Positions 10,501-20,175 of a DNA stretch of 64,000 nucleotides are shown here, one piece after another. The DNA is from Saccharicrinis sp963663905 (GTDB lineage: Bacteria; Bacteroidota; Bacteroidia; Bacteroidales; Marinilabiliaceae). The translations under genes and the position numbers were made by a program. The stretch is taken from contig OY760657.1 in assembly GCA_963663905.2 (NCBI GenBank), positions 558,001 through 622,000 on the forward strand, written 5' to 3'. The notes beneath the pieces were generated by a model. The model saw nothing but the letters and a program-made list of their open reading frames with translations. It did not search any database and was not told where the DNA came from. Every line of letters begins with the position of its first letter. Position 1 is the first letter of the stretch.

Positions 10501-10924
10501 TGATATCATTACCTGGTTAGATCAATCCTTAGCTAATTTAGACGGAAACTTTAACGTATACAAAAATGTTAAAAACAGATGGAGATCAGAGAGCAATCCT
10601 GGTGATGGAAGATATGGAAAAACAACTTCCGGTACTGGTAATGAAAGAGATTGGGTAAGTTCAAGGTTTGTTAGTGATGGTAGTTATCTTACTATTAAAA
10701 ATGTAACCTTAGGTTATAAATTTCCTACTAAAAAGCTAAGTAACTTACGAGTATTTATGACCATACAGCAATTGTATACTTTTACTAATTACAGAGGAGC
10801 GAATCCAGAATCTAGTAACAGTTTTTATTCAGGAAATAATGCGAGTGCGTTGTCTTTAGGTAGTGATTTTGCAAGTTTTCCTGTACCAAGAACTATATCT
10901 TTTGGTGTAAATATTGGTTTATAA
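7514..10924 (+). CDS. SusC/RagA-family TonB-dependent transporter with STN signalling domain
   Basis: A 1136-residue outer-membrane transporter. After a signal peptide (about 1-44), residues 45-118 form an STN (secretin and TonB N-terminus) domain, the part that talks to FecR. Residues about 133-205 are the carboxypeptidase-regulatory-like domain (NGVIKDVTGNTLPGVTVVIKG). The TonB-dependent plug follows (VIAVGYGTQSKRTITGSIQSV; VVDGFPIIGDISSINPNEIESISVLKDASSAALYGSRAANGVVLVTTK, cited in part), then the 22-strand barrel to the C-terminal FGVNIGL. With SusD it should import oligosaccharides released from the locus substrate. The STN domain plus the upstream sigma/FecR pair indicates substrate-triggered transcription. 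Confidence 0.96.
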   Translation: MKKSRFLSECFSLSLTRTFKIMRITLFLILISAFEIYATDSYSQKTILSLKVQEKSLEEALDQIEQASEFYFLYSEKLVDTKRLVSINVKEAKIEKVLDDLFSDTEIKYQIIDRKILLAPESIEEILQNTKSVNGVIKDVTGNTLPGVTVVIKGKTQGTITNINGEYILDNILPTDTLVFSFIGMNTQEIAINSKSVINVVMEESTIGLKEVIAVGYGTQSKRTITGSIQSVGSEDLADMPVTTTAQKLQGKLSGVQITQTTGKPGEGMKVRVRGQASLTAGNDPLYVVDGFPIIGDISSINPNEIESISVLKDASSAALYGSRAANGVVLVTTKHGKPGKTSISISSTYGWQAVPDRGRPDMMNATEFATFKKESFEDLGVAVPETWQNPEKYGKGTDFYDILLRVAPMNDNSISFTSSKDNFKASAVIGYLTQDGVILNSDYDRYSIRINTDFKVSEKIKAGFSVAPSYSISNSPNTDGILWGGGLLNSALTTWPIFDYKNADGTIPENFHDPISGNHFANIYHSAKAITNESKDLRLLTNAFAQYEPINGLVLKTTLNFEHSNRKFNNITPSTVGATTPSVASGVLRNTSYSTWLNENIITYKKSFGDHNFDLLGGMTIQKYESDLSQITYTGFSDDRVPTIEAAQNIDRTPYWLTGIPGTYNDIQEWSMMSYLARVNYNYKNKYLLSFAIRSDGSSRFGKDNRWGNFPSASAGWIVSDEEFMQSIKPLSLLKMRASYGVVGNNNIGNYTQYASVNTGAAVNNAIFGSSVHSGSVQTALPNTGLTWEKTEEYDLGFDLGLFNSRVNLSYDYYSRKTTSLLYQVSVAQESGYQSFMANVGELKFWGHEIMLNTKNIQGAFNWETSFNISFTDNEVLSLSGDIDRIYSGLFDSNITKVGHKIGMLYGMVWDGVYDNQTEFDNSPKAVASEVGTIKFKDVGGGPDGGPDGIITHGGDNDDRTVIGDPTPDFTYGITNTFSYKNFDLSVVMAGSYGNDIITWLDQSLANLDGNFNVYKNVKNRWRSESNPGDGRYGKTTSGTGNERDWVSSRFVSDGSYLTIKNVTLGYKFPTKKLSNLRVFMTIQQLYTFTNYRGANPESSNSFYSGNNASALSLGSDFASFPVPRTISFGVNIGL

Positions 10925-11005
10925 TACAAATGAGGATCATTAACTACGAACAGGTTATTTAAGTGATTCTTAAATGGATTCCTGAAAATTTTAAAATTGA
11001 ATCGT

Positions 11006-12544
11006 ATGAAAAATAAAATAATTTTAATAGGAATACTAAGTATATTATTGATGTCTTGTGGTGACGATTTTCTAAGTATCCCTTCACAAACAGCATTAAC
11101 TGATGATATATACTTTAAAACACAAGAGGACTTACAAGCAGCTGTAAATGCGGTTTATGCACCTCTTAGAGATTTATATGCCGGATCAGAACCTACAGGT
11201 AATGGTGTAAATGGTGCATTTATAATGGGAGAGATGCACTCTGATAATTCGACTTATATATTAAACTCACAGTTTAGAGCAACTGATAATCAAGAACAAA
11301 TTGGAGATTGTATTTTACTTGAGTCCAATAGTGTATCAACATTTAAATATCAAAGAACATACAGTATTATTGCTTCTGCAAATAAAGTACTTGCTTCTGT
11401 AGATAATGTTGAGTTTGATGATGTTGCAGATCAGGATAATATTAAAGGACAAGCTTTATGTTTAAGAGCTTTCTCATATTTTGATTTAGTTCAGTATTTT
11501 GGATCAGTTCCTTTACATGTAGATCCCGTTACTACAATGGAAGGTACTGCATTACCACTGGCTCCAGTTGAAGAGGTTTATACACAAATTATAAGTGATT
11601 TAACAGAAGCTATTAGCTTACTACCTGTTAGAAGTGAACAATCAGATTTAGGAAGGGTAACTAAAGGTACAGCACAAACCATTTTAGCTAATGTTTACAT
11701 GGTTCAAAAAAATTATGCTTCTGCAGAAACTCTTCTAAAAGAAATTGTATCGTCAGGAGAGTATGCATTGGTGGCTAATTATGCTGATATTTTTGATCCA
11801 TCATTTAAAAATAACTCTGAATCTATATTTGAAATTCAATATCGTCAGGGAACAGATGGTTATAGTAGTACATTTTGCTATAGTATGTTTCCATATCCTA
11901 TGTCTATGGAACATGTTGAGGAGTTGACCGGAGTTATTGATCCACAGCCATTAGTTGGAGGAGAAGGATTTAATACTCCAACTCCGGATTTAATCGCAGC
12001 ATATGAAGGTGGAGATTTACGATTAGATGTATGTGTTGGTTATGTGGAAGATACACATGGTATTGAATTCCCATTTTGTAAAAAATATTTACATCCGCAT
12101 TTACAATATCAGTTGACTGATGACAACTGGCCGGTTTACCGTTATGCAGAAGTGTTATTATTTTTAGCAGAAGCAATAAACGAACAAGGGAAATCAGTTG
12201 CTGATGCATTGGCCTATATTAATAATCCTGTAGGAACAAGCTCTGTTAGTATAAGAGAAAGAGCAGGATTAGGTCCAATTGTAGCCGGAACCCAAGCTGA
12301 GTTAAGAGAGGCAATTGCTAAAGAAAGAAGAATAGAACTAGCTTTTGAAAATAAACGTTGGTTAGATCTTGTTAGAACAGGAAAAGCAGTAGAAGTAATG
12401 ACTGCATTTGGGCAAAGAGTAAAAGCAGACCCTTCTGCTTACTATTTCCCAACAGGATATGCTCCTTCTGATGCAGCTTTTAGTCAAATTGAATTAACTT
12501 TTCCATTACCAGCTGCAGAAGCTTTATATAGTCCTTATTTCTAA
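11006..12544 (+). CDS. SusD/RagB-family surface glycan-binding lipoprotein
   Basis: A 512-residue lipoprotein with signal sequence MKNKIILIGILSILLMSCGD and a lipobox ending in Cys18. It has the SusD pattern: an N-terminal YFKTQEDLQAAVNAVYAPL segment, TPR-like helices, and the typical C-terminal region RKERRIELAFENKRWLDLVRTG (here AKERRIELAFE). It caps the SusC pore and binds the glycan at the cell surface. I chose ATG 11006 over the in-frame TTG at 10997 because the ATG gives a clean lipoprotein signal. It lies 81 nt after susC, so the two are co-transcribed. Confidence 0.95.
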   Translation: MKNKIILIGILSILLMSCGDDFLSIPSQTALTDDIYFKTQEDLQAAVNAVYAPLRDLYAGSEPTGNGVNGAFIMGEMHSDNSTYILNSQFRATDNQEQIGDCILLESNSVSTFKYQRTYSIIASANKVLASVDNVEFDDVADQDNIKGQALCLRAFSYFDLVQYFGSVPLHVDPVTTMEGTALPLAPVEEVYTQIISDLTEAISLLPVRSEQSDLGRVTKGTAQTILANVYMVQKNYASAETLLKEIVSSGEYALVANYADIFDPSFKNNSESIFEIQYRQGTDGYSSTFCYSMFPYPMSMEHVEELTGVIDPQPLVGGEGFNTPTPDLIAAYEGGDLRLDVCVGYVEDTHGIEFPFCKKYLHPHLQYQLTDDNWPVYRYAEVLLFLAEAINEQGKSVADALAYINNPVGTSSVSIRERAGLGPIVAGTQAELREAIAKERRIELAFENKRWLDLVRTGKAVEVMTAFGQRVKADPSAYYFPTGYAPSDAAFSQIELTFPLPAAEALYSPYF

Positions 12545-12602
12545 CAATTTTATATATAGTATAATATAAGTTCTTTTTAAAATTTGATTATCAATAATAA
12601 AT

Positions 12603-12640
12603 GTAAGATTATTCTGTAGTAAGTTACAGAATAATCTTAC
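12603..12640 (+). terminator. Hairpin between susD and the GH106 gene (terminator or attenuator)
   Basis: A perfect 16-bp inverted repeat (arms 12603-12618 and 12625-12640, starting GTAAGATTATTCTGTA) with a 6-nt loop lies 59 nt after susD. There is no T-run. Such a hairpin can protect the 3' end of a highly expressed susCD message and lower expression of the enzymes downstream. Confidence 0.55.
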
Positions 12641-12763
12641 CTATTACCCTTTCTATGTGTTGAAATTCAGTTCACTCATTTTATATCTACGATATATTTC
12701 AATATTAAAGAAGGCGAATAATCTTATAACCAGTAAAACATTGATACACATAAATTGAATGAT

Positions 12764-15700
12764 ATGTTCAAATTAGGAATTTTTAAACCAAAAAATGCTA
12801 TAGCCCTTCTATTGCTTCCTTTTGTAAGCCAGTTGTATATAGGTTGTAGTTCTTCTGAATTTGATAAAGAAGATGTGGTAGATCTTAAAACAGATTTTAT
12901 TACACCTCCAGATGATGCAAAACCTCGTGTTTGGTGGCATTGGATGAATGGCAATGTATCTAAAGAAGGTATTAAAGCAGACCTGGAGTGGATGCACAGA
13001 GTAGGGATTGGTGGATTTCAAAATTTTGACGCCGGGTTAAATTGTCCACAGTTAGTGGAAAACAGACTGATTTATATGACTCCTGAGTGGAAAGATGCTT
13101 TTGCTTATACAACAAATATGGCCGATTCATTGAATTTGGAAATGGCTATTGCTGGTTCTCCAGGTTGGAGTGAAAGTGGTGGTCCATGGGTAAAACCAGA
13201 GGAAGCTATGAAGAAATATGTTTGGAGTCAGATTCAGGTAGAAGGAGGAAAAACATTCTCAGGTAAACTGCCTGAACCACCATCAGTAGCTGGTCCTTTT
13301 CAAAATATTGGAATTACACCTGGTTTTATGAGTCATGGACCTGATGATACACCTTCTTATTACGCAGATGCGGCCGTTATTGCCTATCAACTACCAGAAT
13401 CATATCAATCATTACAAACCTTAAAACCTAAAGTTACAAGTAGTGGTGGTAAATTTACATTAGCGGAGCTTATTGACGGTGATTTAGTAAATGCCAGTTT
13501 TTTACCAGCTGCCAAAGTCGGGGAGCAATCCTGGATACAATATGAATTCAATAATCCTATAGAGGTACAAGCTTTAACGATAGTTGGTGGTGGGACGAGC
13601 AGAATGTTTGGACCTCCAAGTGAAACCAGAGCTTTAGAAATGAGCAATGATGGTAAGGAATTTAAAAAAGTGATGGATATTCCAGCTAGTTCTTTGGCTG
13701 AATTAACCTTATCGTTTGACCCTGTTACTGCAAAATATTATCGTTTTACCTGGACACAACTTCCCGATAGAGGACCTCAGGGAATTCCAGGTTTACCAAT
13801 GAGAAATGCTGGTCCACAAGGACCTAAAGGAACTAATGTCGCTGAACTTGTTTTGTCTACTTCAGGTAAAGTAAATCGTTTTGAAGATAAAGCTGCTTTT
13901 CAGGCTGCAACGGATTTATATGATGTTTTCACTAAGGATGTAAAACCTGTAACTGTAGTGAATAAATCGAATGTTGTTGATATCACAGCAAATATGAAAC
14001 CTGATGGCTCATTAGAATGGACAGTCCCTGATGGAGATTGGATGATTGTTCGATTAGGTTATTCCTTAACCGGTCATAAAAACGGTCCGGCATCACCGGA
14101 AGCTACTGGTTTGGAGGTTGATAAACTTAGTGCTGACCATGTGAAAGCATATTTTACCAATTATTTAGATCAATACAAAGATGCTACGAACGGTTTGATG
14201 GGTGAGCATGGACTTCAATATGTGATTACCGATAGTTGGGAAGCCGGTACTCAAAACTGGACAGATAACATGATCACCGAATTTAAAAACCGCAGAGGAT
14301 ATGATATGATTCCTTGGTTCCCTGTACTAACAGGACAAATTGTGGAGAGTGCAGAAGCTAGTGATCAATTTTTATGGGATTTCCGTAAAACATTAGCTGA
14401 TCTGGTATCCGAAAATCATTACGACCAACTAACCAACTTATTAAAAGAAAGAAATATGGCTCGATATTCCGAATCACATGAAGCTCGACGTGCTTTTATT
14501 GGGGATGGAATGGAAGCCAAAAGAACTGCAGCTGTTCCAATGGGAGCAGGTTGGACTCCAGGAGGTTTTGGCGGAAATGAAGGTGAAGTAGCTTCTTTTT
14601 ATCAAGCTGATATCCGTGAGTCTGCATCTGTATCGCATCTATACGGGCAAAAATATGTTGCTGCAGAATCGTTAACTGCTATGGGATCTGATTGGGCATG
14701 GTCGCCTGATACTTTAAAGCAAATAGCAGATCAATTAATGTCATGTGGGTTAAACCGTTTTGTTATACACACCTCTGTTCATCAACCATTAATGGACAAA
14801 GCTCCGGGCGTAAGTCTTGGACCTTTTGGACAATGGTTTACACGAAATGAAACATGGGCAGAGCAAGCTGTTGCATGGACTACCTATTTATCACGCAGTT
14901 GTTATATGTTACAGCAAGGTAAGTTTGTTGCTGATATAGCCTATTATTATGGAGAAGATAACAACATAACTACGTTGTTTAGTAAACTTAGAGGAAAAGG
15001 TCTTCCAAATATTCCTGAAGGATACAATTATGATTTTATTAATGCAGATGCTTTGGTAAATCTATTATATGTTGAAAATGGTTTACTAAAAACACCAACC
15101 GGAATGACATATCCAATTTTGGCTCTTGATCCCAATAGTCAATATATGACGCTTGCTGTACTTAATAAAGTGAAAGCATTGGTTGAAGCAGGTGCTATTG
15201 TAGTTGGTCCTAAACCAATATTAACGCCTAGCCTGGCAGATACAGATGAAGCATTTAAAGCTATAGTAGATCAACTTTGGGCTAATGAATCAGATGTAAA
15301 TATTATTGGACAAGGAAAAGTATATCCCAAATTAGAATTAGAAGCTGTTCTAAAAGCTGAGGGTATTTTACCTGACTTTAAATATAAAAGACCACAACAG
15401 GATACCAAAATGTTTTATGTACACCGCAAGGTGGGAGATGCGGATATTTATTGGGTAAACAATCGCAATAAAAGAGCTGAAGAATTAGAAGCTACTTTTA
15501 GAGTATCTGGCAAAGAACCTGAAATATGGCATCCTGAAACCGGAAAAATCGAAAAAGCTACCTATGAAATTTCTGAAGACTTAACAAAAGTTCAATTACA
15601 AATGGAACCTGAAGATGCATACTTTGTAGTATTTCAAAATAACTCGACAATAGATAAATATACCATTCCAGAAAAGGAAGTAGAGCAATTAGCTATTGTT

Positions 15701-16171
15701 AACGGACCTTGGGATGTACATTTTCAAGAAGATAGAGGTGCACCTTCACATGTTGAATTTGAGGCCTTAACACCATGGAATGAAAATGATAATAATGGGG
15801 TTAAATACTTCTCTGGAACAGCCAATTATAATAAAACAATTAATGTTTCTAACGATTGGATTAAAGATGAAGCATCCATATATCTTGATTTAGGAGAGGT
15901 TAAAAATCTGGCAGAAGTATTTGTCAATGGAAAGTCTATGGGTATTGTTTGGAAAAGACCTTATAAAATTGACATTTCAGAGGCACTTAAAGTGGGTGAA
16001 AATAATTTGGAGGTTCAGGTTACCAATTTATGGATTAACAGATTAATTGGAGACCAGCAACCAAATGTAGAAGAGAAAATCACATTTGTTACTAATCCAT
16101 TTTATAAAGCAGATTCACCATTAAGGCGTTCTGGATTAATGGGACCGGTAACCCTTACATCGATAAAATAA
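12764..16171 (+). CDS. Glycoside hydrolase, GH106-type alpha-L-rhamnosidase lipoprotein
   Basis: A 1135-residue lipoprotein. The signal ends in LYIGC, a lipobox. The N-terminal part of the mature protein (PPDDAKPRVWWHWMNGNVS, then KADLEWMHRVGIGGFQNFD) is the hallmark of GH106 and related large rhamnosidases, with a TIM-barrel catalytic core over about residues 60-800. Residues about 1000-1110 form a galactose-binding-like beta-sandwich (LDLGEVKNLAEVFVNGKSMGIVWKRPY). The expected reaction is hydrolysis of terminal alpha-L-rhamnose. I prefer ATG 12764 to the in-frame TTG at 12755. It opens the enzyme part of the locus. GH106 assignment is by motif memory; the exact linkage is unknown. Confidence 0.85.
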   Translation: MFKLGIFKPKNAIALLLLPFVSQLYIGCSSSEFDKEDVVDLKTDFITPPDDAKPRVWWHWMNGNVSKEGIKADLEWMHRVGIGGFQNFDAGLNCPQLVENRLIYMTPEWKDAFAYTTNMADSLNLEMAIAGSPGWSESGGPWVKPEEAMKKYVWSQIQVEGGKTFSGKLPEPPSVAGPFQNIGITPGFMSHGPDDTPSYYADAAVIAYQLPESYQSLQTLKPKVTSSGGKFTLAELIDGDLVNASFLPAAKVGEQSWIQYEFNNPIEVQALTIVGGGTSRMFGPPSETRALEMSNDGKEFKKVMDIPASSLAELTLSFDPVTAKYYRFTWTQLPDRGPQGIPGLPMRNAGPQGPKGTNVAELVLSTSGKVNRFEDKAAFQAATDLYDVFTKDVKPVTVVNKSNVVDITANMKPDGSLEWTVPDGDWMIVRLGYSLTGHKNGPASPEATGLEVDKLSADHVKAYFTNYLDQYKDATNGLMGEHGLQYVITDSWEAGTQNWTDNMITEFKNRRGYDMIPWFPVLTGQIVESAEASDQFLWDFRKTLADLVSENHYDQLTNLLKERNMARYSESHEARRAFIGDGMEAKRTAAVPMGAGWTPGGFGGNEGEVASFYQADIRESASVSHLYGQKYVAAESLTAMGSDWAWSPDTLKQIADQLMSCGLNRFVIHTSVHQPLMDKAPGVSLGPFGQWFTRNETWAEQAVAWTTYLSRSCYMLQQGKFVADIAYYYGEDNNITTLFSKLRGKGLPNIPEGYNYDFINADALVNLLYVENGLLKTPTGMTYPILALDPNSQYMTLAVLNKVKALVEAGAIVVGPKPILTPSLADTDEAFKAIVDQLWANESDVNIIGQGKVYPKLELEAVLKAEGILPDFKYKRPQQDTKMFYVHRKVGDADIYWVNNRNKRAEELEATFRVSGKEPEIWHPETGKIEKATYEISEDLTKVQLQMEPEDAYFVVFQNNSTIDKYTIPEKEVEQLAIVNGPWDVHFQEDRGAPSHVEFEALTPWNENDNNGVKYFSGTANYNKTINVSNDWIKDEASIYLDLGEVKNLAEVFVNGKSMGIVWKRPYKIDISEALKVGENNLEVQVTNLWINRLIGDQQPNVEEKITFVTNPFYKADSPLRRSGLMGPVTLTSIK

Positions 16172-16183
16172 AATAAAAAAATA

Positions 16184-16274
16184 AAGATGAAGTATTAAGA
16201 GATAAGATTTATAGTAAATAACATTTAGCTTTTTTCCCGATCACTATTCCTCTTGGTAATTAATACTTCATCTT
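16184..16274 (+). repeat. Long-armed inverted repeat between the GH106 and GH3 genes
   Basis: A perfect 15-bp inverted repeat (arms 16184-16198 AAGATGAAGTATTAA and 16260-16274) encloses a 61-nt loop. It begins 12 nt after the GH106 stop. It could fold in mRNA as a processing or stability element or as an attenuator. A similar structure follows the second esterase gene (23556-23639). Confidence 0.6.
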
Positions 16275-16449
16275 AAAATACAACATATCTAACAAGCCAT
16301 AAGAACACATTTCGATTCAGACAGAAGACTAGAAACAGATGAGTTCCCAAGGGCATATGAAAGAAAAATCTTACGCATATGAAACGAGCCATGAGAATGA
16401 TTGTTTTTTCGGCGAGTTCCATGTGGTAATTAAAAGAAAAAATAAACAC

Positions 16450-18783
16450 ATGAAAAATCTATTTAAAATTCTGATCTTACTAATGAATGTCTTTCTAATA
16501 CATTCATTAAATGCACAAAAATTATCATCAGATAATATCGATGAAATATTAAAAGCTATGACCCTTGAGGAAAAAGCTAAACTGTTGGTGGGAACACCAA
16601 ACCATTTATTTGGTGGTGGAGAGTCAACAGTTGGTCATACTGAAGAATTAGTACCTGGAGCTGCCGGAACTACTCAAAATATAGAGCGACTGGGTATAAC
16701 GAGTACTGTTTTATCGGACGGCCCTGCAGGTTTAAGAATAAGTCCAACTCGCCCTGATGACACAGAAACTTATTATTGTACTGGCTTTCCTGTAGGAACT
16801 TGCTTATCATCATCATGGAATACGGAGTTAGTATATGAAGTGGGTAAAACCATAGGTAATGAAGTATTAGAATACGGTGCAGATGTATTATTGGCTCCGG
16901 GAATGAATATTCACAGAAATCCACTGTGCGGAAGAAACTTTGAATATTATTCAGAAGATCCTTTATTGACTGGTAAAATTGCTGCTGCCTATGTAAATGG
17001 TGTTCAATCTAATGGCGTAGGAACTTCAATAAAGCACTATGTGGCAAATAACCAGGAAACCAATCGTACAGGAAACGATTCTCAGGTATCGCAAAGAGCG
17101 CTTCGGGAAATTTATTTAAAAGGATTTGAAATTGCCATTAAAGAATCTAAGCCTTGGACGGTAATGTCATCATACAATAAGTTAAATGGTGAGTTTACAC
17201 AGGAAAGTCATGGTTTATTAACTACAGTATTAAGAGATGAGTGGGGATTTGATGGAATTGTAATGACAGACTGGTCACGACCACGAAATATAGTTGCTCA
17301 AATTAAGGCAGGTAACGATTTAATGGAGCCAGGAATGAAAATTCAGGTTGAAGATATTATTGCCAAAGTAAATAGTGGCGAATTAACAGTGGCAGATGTT
17401 GACAAATGTGTAAAACGAATGTTGGAATTTGTGGTTAAAACTCCTCGTTTTAAAGGATATAAATACAGTAATAAACCAAACTTAAAAGAAAATGCTAAAG
17501 TAACCCGTCAGTCTGCCACAGAAGGTATGGTATTACTTAAAAATATGAATAAAACACTTCCTTTAGCAGAACAAACAAAGAACATTGCATTATTTGGCGT
17601 TACATCTTATGATTTTATTGCCGGAGGTACAGGATCCGGAGATGTAAACAAAGCATATGTGGTTGATTTAATGGAAGGTTTAGGAAATGTAGGTTACTCT
17701 GTTCAGGAAGATTTAAAGGCTTTATACGAAAAATATAAGGCTTACGAAAGAGCTAAAATAGCCAGTGAAACAGAAGCCAGAAGTTGGTTCTTAGGTAAAC
17801 CTGTTCTTAAGGAAATGCCGGTAGCCAGATTATTTATTCAAAAGCAGGCAGAGGAATCTGATGTAGCTGTTATAACTATTGGTAGAAACTCAGGAGAAGG
17901 TGGTGATAGAAAAATTCCTAATGACTATGGCATTACAACTGAAGAACGTAATTTATTAAATGATGTATGTGATGTTTTTCATTCACATGGTAAAAAAGTA
18001 GTTGTTATTTTAAACGTTGGAGGTGTAATTGAAACTGCTTCATGGAAAGATCTTCCGGATGCTATTTTATTAGCCTGGCAACCAGGGCAGGAGGGTGGAA
18101 ACTCGGTGGCAGATGTGTTGAAAGGTACAGTTAATCCATCAGGTAAATTGCCAATGACTTTCCCAATTACAGTAATGGATCATCCATCAACCAATAATTT
18201 CCCTTACGACTACACTCCAAAACCATACAATAGTTTCTTTGGTAATGGTCCTGAAGGTAAAGATGTTGATTATACGATTTATGAAGAAGATATTTATGTT
18301 GGTTATCGTTATTTCTCAACAATAAACAAGCCTATTTCGTATCCATTTGGTTTTGGATTAAGTTATACTGATTTTGAATATGGTAAACCTAAATTGTCAG
18401 CAAAAGGAGGCGAATTTACAGCCACAATTTCCGTTAAAAATGTTGGACAAAAAGCAGGAAAGCAAGTTGTTGAATTATACGTAACTGCTCCTGATGGAAA
18501 ACTTGAAAAACCTGCAAAAGAATTAAAAGCGTTTGCTAAAACAAAAGAACTTGCTCCTGGTGAAAGTCAAACTTTAACTTTAAAGTTTAGTGCTTATGAC
18601 TTAGCTTCTTATGATGAAGATATTCATTCATGGGTTACTGATGGAGGTAAATACATTGCAAAATTCGGAACTTCAGTGGAAGATATTTTCTCAAAAGTAA
18701 GCTTTAATGTAAGCAAAGCTACATATGAAGTAAATGATGTTTTAAAACCAGAAGTGGAAATTAATCGACTTTCCTTAAAATAA
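16450..18783 (+). CDS. Glycoside hydrolase family 3 beta-glycosidase (secreted)
   Basis: A 777-residue secreted enzyme with signal peptide MKNLFKILILLMNVFLIHSLNAQ. The N-terminal barrel carries the GH3 nucleophile motif GIVMTDW, with Asp274 as the expected nucleophile, and the upstream markers NIHRNPLCGRNFEYYSEDP and KHYVANNQETNR. The C-terminal alpha/beta sandwich (about 400-610) and a fibronectin-III-like domain (about 680-760) complete a normal GH3 of the beta-glucosidase or beta-xylosidase type. I start at ATG 16450 because the 37 residues upstream in frame are charged and would hide the signal peptide. The next gene follows after 7 nt, so this is the first of a tight block of four genes. 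Confidence 0.93.
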   Translation: MKNLFKILILLMNVFLIHSLNAQKLSSDNIDEILKAMTLEEKAKLLVGTPNHLFGGGESTVGHTEELVPGAAGTTQNIERLGITSTVLSDGPAGLRISPTRPDDTETYYCTGFPVGTCLSSSWNTELVYEVGKTIGNEVLEYGADVLLAPGMNIHRNPLCGRNFEYYSEDPLLTGKIAAAYVNGVQSNGVGTSIKHYVANNQETNRTGNDSQVSQRALREIYLKGFEIAIKESKPWTVMSSYNKLNGEFTQESHGLLTTVLRDEWGFDGIVMTDWSRPRNIVAQIKAGNDLMEPGMKIQVEDIIAKVNSGELTVADVDKCVKRMLEFVVKTPRFKGYKYSNKPNLKENAKVTRQSATEGMVLLKNMNKTLPLAEQTKNIALFGVTSYDFIAGGTGSGDVNKAYVVDLMEGLGNVGYSVQEDLKALYEKYKAYERAKIASETEARSWFLGKPVLKEMPVARLFIQKQAEESDVAVITIGRNSGEGGDRKIPNDYGITTEERNLLNDVCDVFHSHGKKVVVILNVGGVIETASWKDLPDAILLAWQPGQEGGNSVADVLKGTVNPSGKLPMTFPITVMDHPSTNNFPYDYTPKPYNSFFGNGPEGKDVDYTIYEEDIYVGYRYFSTINKPISYPFGFGLSYTDFEYGKPKLSAKGGEFTATISVKNVGQKAGKQVVELYVTAPDGKLEKPAKELKAFAKTKELAPGESQTLTLKFSAYDLASYDEDIHSWVTDGGKYIAKFGTSVEDIFSKVSFNVSKATYEVNDVLKPEVEINRLSLK

Positions 18784-18790
18784 AATTACT

Positions 18791-20149
18791 ATGACACATA
18801 AAAAGATATTTCTAATTCTATTTGTTAGTATCTTCAGTTTCTTGTCTATACCTGTAAATGCTCAAGATATACAACAAATAAAGGTGGGTGCAGCAAAAGT
18901 TGATATTACACCCTCTGAAGATGCCTTGCCTAAAGGATATGACAAAATCCGGGATCATCTGCTCTGTCGAGCCATTGTTATTGATAATGGTGTTACTGAA
19001 GCCGCACTTATTGCGGTTGATCAGGGTATGGTTAATAACGACCTTTATGATAACATTACAAAAAAAATAGAAGAAGAAACAGGTATTCCAGCCATAAATG
19101 TTTTCATCTCTCCTTCGCATACGCATAGTGCTCCTTGGGGTGCAGAAGCGTCAGTAGAAAAAGGTGTTATAGATGTAGTGAAAGCCGCTAAAAGTAAAAT
19201 TCAACCAGCAACCATTAGTTATAAAACCGGGTTAGCCTATTTAAATGTTAATCGTGATGTAATAGATGAAGAAACAAGATTATGGAAACAAGGCCCTAAT
19301 TATGCAGGTCCTTCGGATAAAACGGTTGCTGTTATTACTTTTAAAGGAGAAAATGGAGATCCTATAGCTGTGTATTATAATTACGCCATGCATGCCAATA
19401 TGATGTTTATGAGTGGTGCAATTAGTGCTGATTTTCCAGGAGAAGCCTCCAACTATATCGAAAATTATTTAGGAAACGATGTAGTGGCTTTATTTTCAAG
19501 TGGAGCAGCTGGAGACCAGAATCCGATTACAACGCAACCTATGGAGCAAGTTGGTCATAATAAGGTGGATGCTTTGCTAAAATCAGGTAAGGCCAAAGAC
19601 TTGTCAGAAGCCATTAGAATGGCTGGATTTATGGGAAGTGGAGAAGTGCAGATTGATCAGGCTTCTTTAGATCGTCAATCACAAATGATTAGTTCTTTGG
19701 GGCAGATACTAGGCGAAGAAGTTTTACGTGTTATCAGTTTACCTCAGCGCACTGATTCGGTAATTGCTATTCAGGGTTCTAAAGAAATAATAACCTGTCC
19801 GGGTAGAAAAAGAACAAATACAGGTAGAGAGGGAGCTCCGGGAACATATGTAGATGGTGATCCTGTTCAGATAAAGTTAAGTCTTTTACGCATGGGTGAT
19901 ATTGCTATTGCAGGCGTAAATGCAGAGGTTTATAATATCATTGCACAACGATTTAAAGAAGAATCTCCTTTAACAAATGTAATTTTTTCCTCCATAACTA
20001 ACGGCGCTTCTAATTCAGGATATATTCCTAATGATGCAGCTTTTCAGCGGTATACATTCCAGGTTTTAAGTTCAAGATTAAAACCAAATCATGCAGAAAG
20101 AGGGATCATTGATGGGTTGGTTCATTTAATTGAAGAATCTGAACAATAA
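18791..20149 (+). CDS. Neutral/alkaline non-lysosomal ceramidase N-terminal-like hydrolase
   Basis: A 452-residue secreted protein (signal ending PVNAQ). It carries the ceramidase-like core: KVGAAKVDITP near the mature N-terminus, DQGMVN, and the zinc-binding SPSHTHSAPWG at about residues 106-116, then NYAMHANMM and SSGAAGDQNP. By family knowledge these are zinc amidohydrolases. In glycan loci the substrate is usually not ceramide and is mostly undefined, but an amide or ester group on the glycan is a reasonable guess. It is shorter than true neutral ceramidases and lacks their C-terminal domain. It is 7 nt after the GH3 gene and 26 nt before the first esterase. Confidence 0.85.
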   Translation: MTHKKIFLILFVSIFSFLSIPVNAQDIQQIKVGAAKVDITPSEDALPKGYDKIRDHLLCRAIVIDNGVTEAALIAVDQGMVNNDLYDNITKKIEEETGIPAINVFISPSHTHSAPWGAEASVEKGVIDVVKAAKSKIQPATISYKTGLAYLNVNRDVIDEETRLWKQGPNYAGPSDKTVAVITFKGENGDPIAVYYNYAMHANMMFMSGAISADFPGEASNYIENYLGNDVVALFSSGAAGDQNPITTQPMEQVGHNKVDALLKSGKAKDLSEAIRMAGFMGSGEVQIDQASLDRQSQMISSLGQILGEEVLRVISLPQRTDSVIAIQGSKEIITCPGRKRTNTGREGAPGTYVDGDPVQIKLSLLRMGDIAIAGVNAEVYNIIAQRFKEESPLTNVIFSSITNGASNSGYIPNDAAFQRYTFQVLSSRLKPNHAERGIIDGLVHLIEESEQ

Positions 20150-20175
20150 TCATACGTAAATAAGAACACAATATT

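Noticed and set aside
16339..16449. Upstream start for the GH3 protein
   Set aside because: The extra 37 residues are charged and would bury the signal peptide that starts at 16450.
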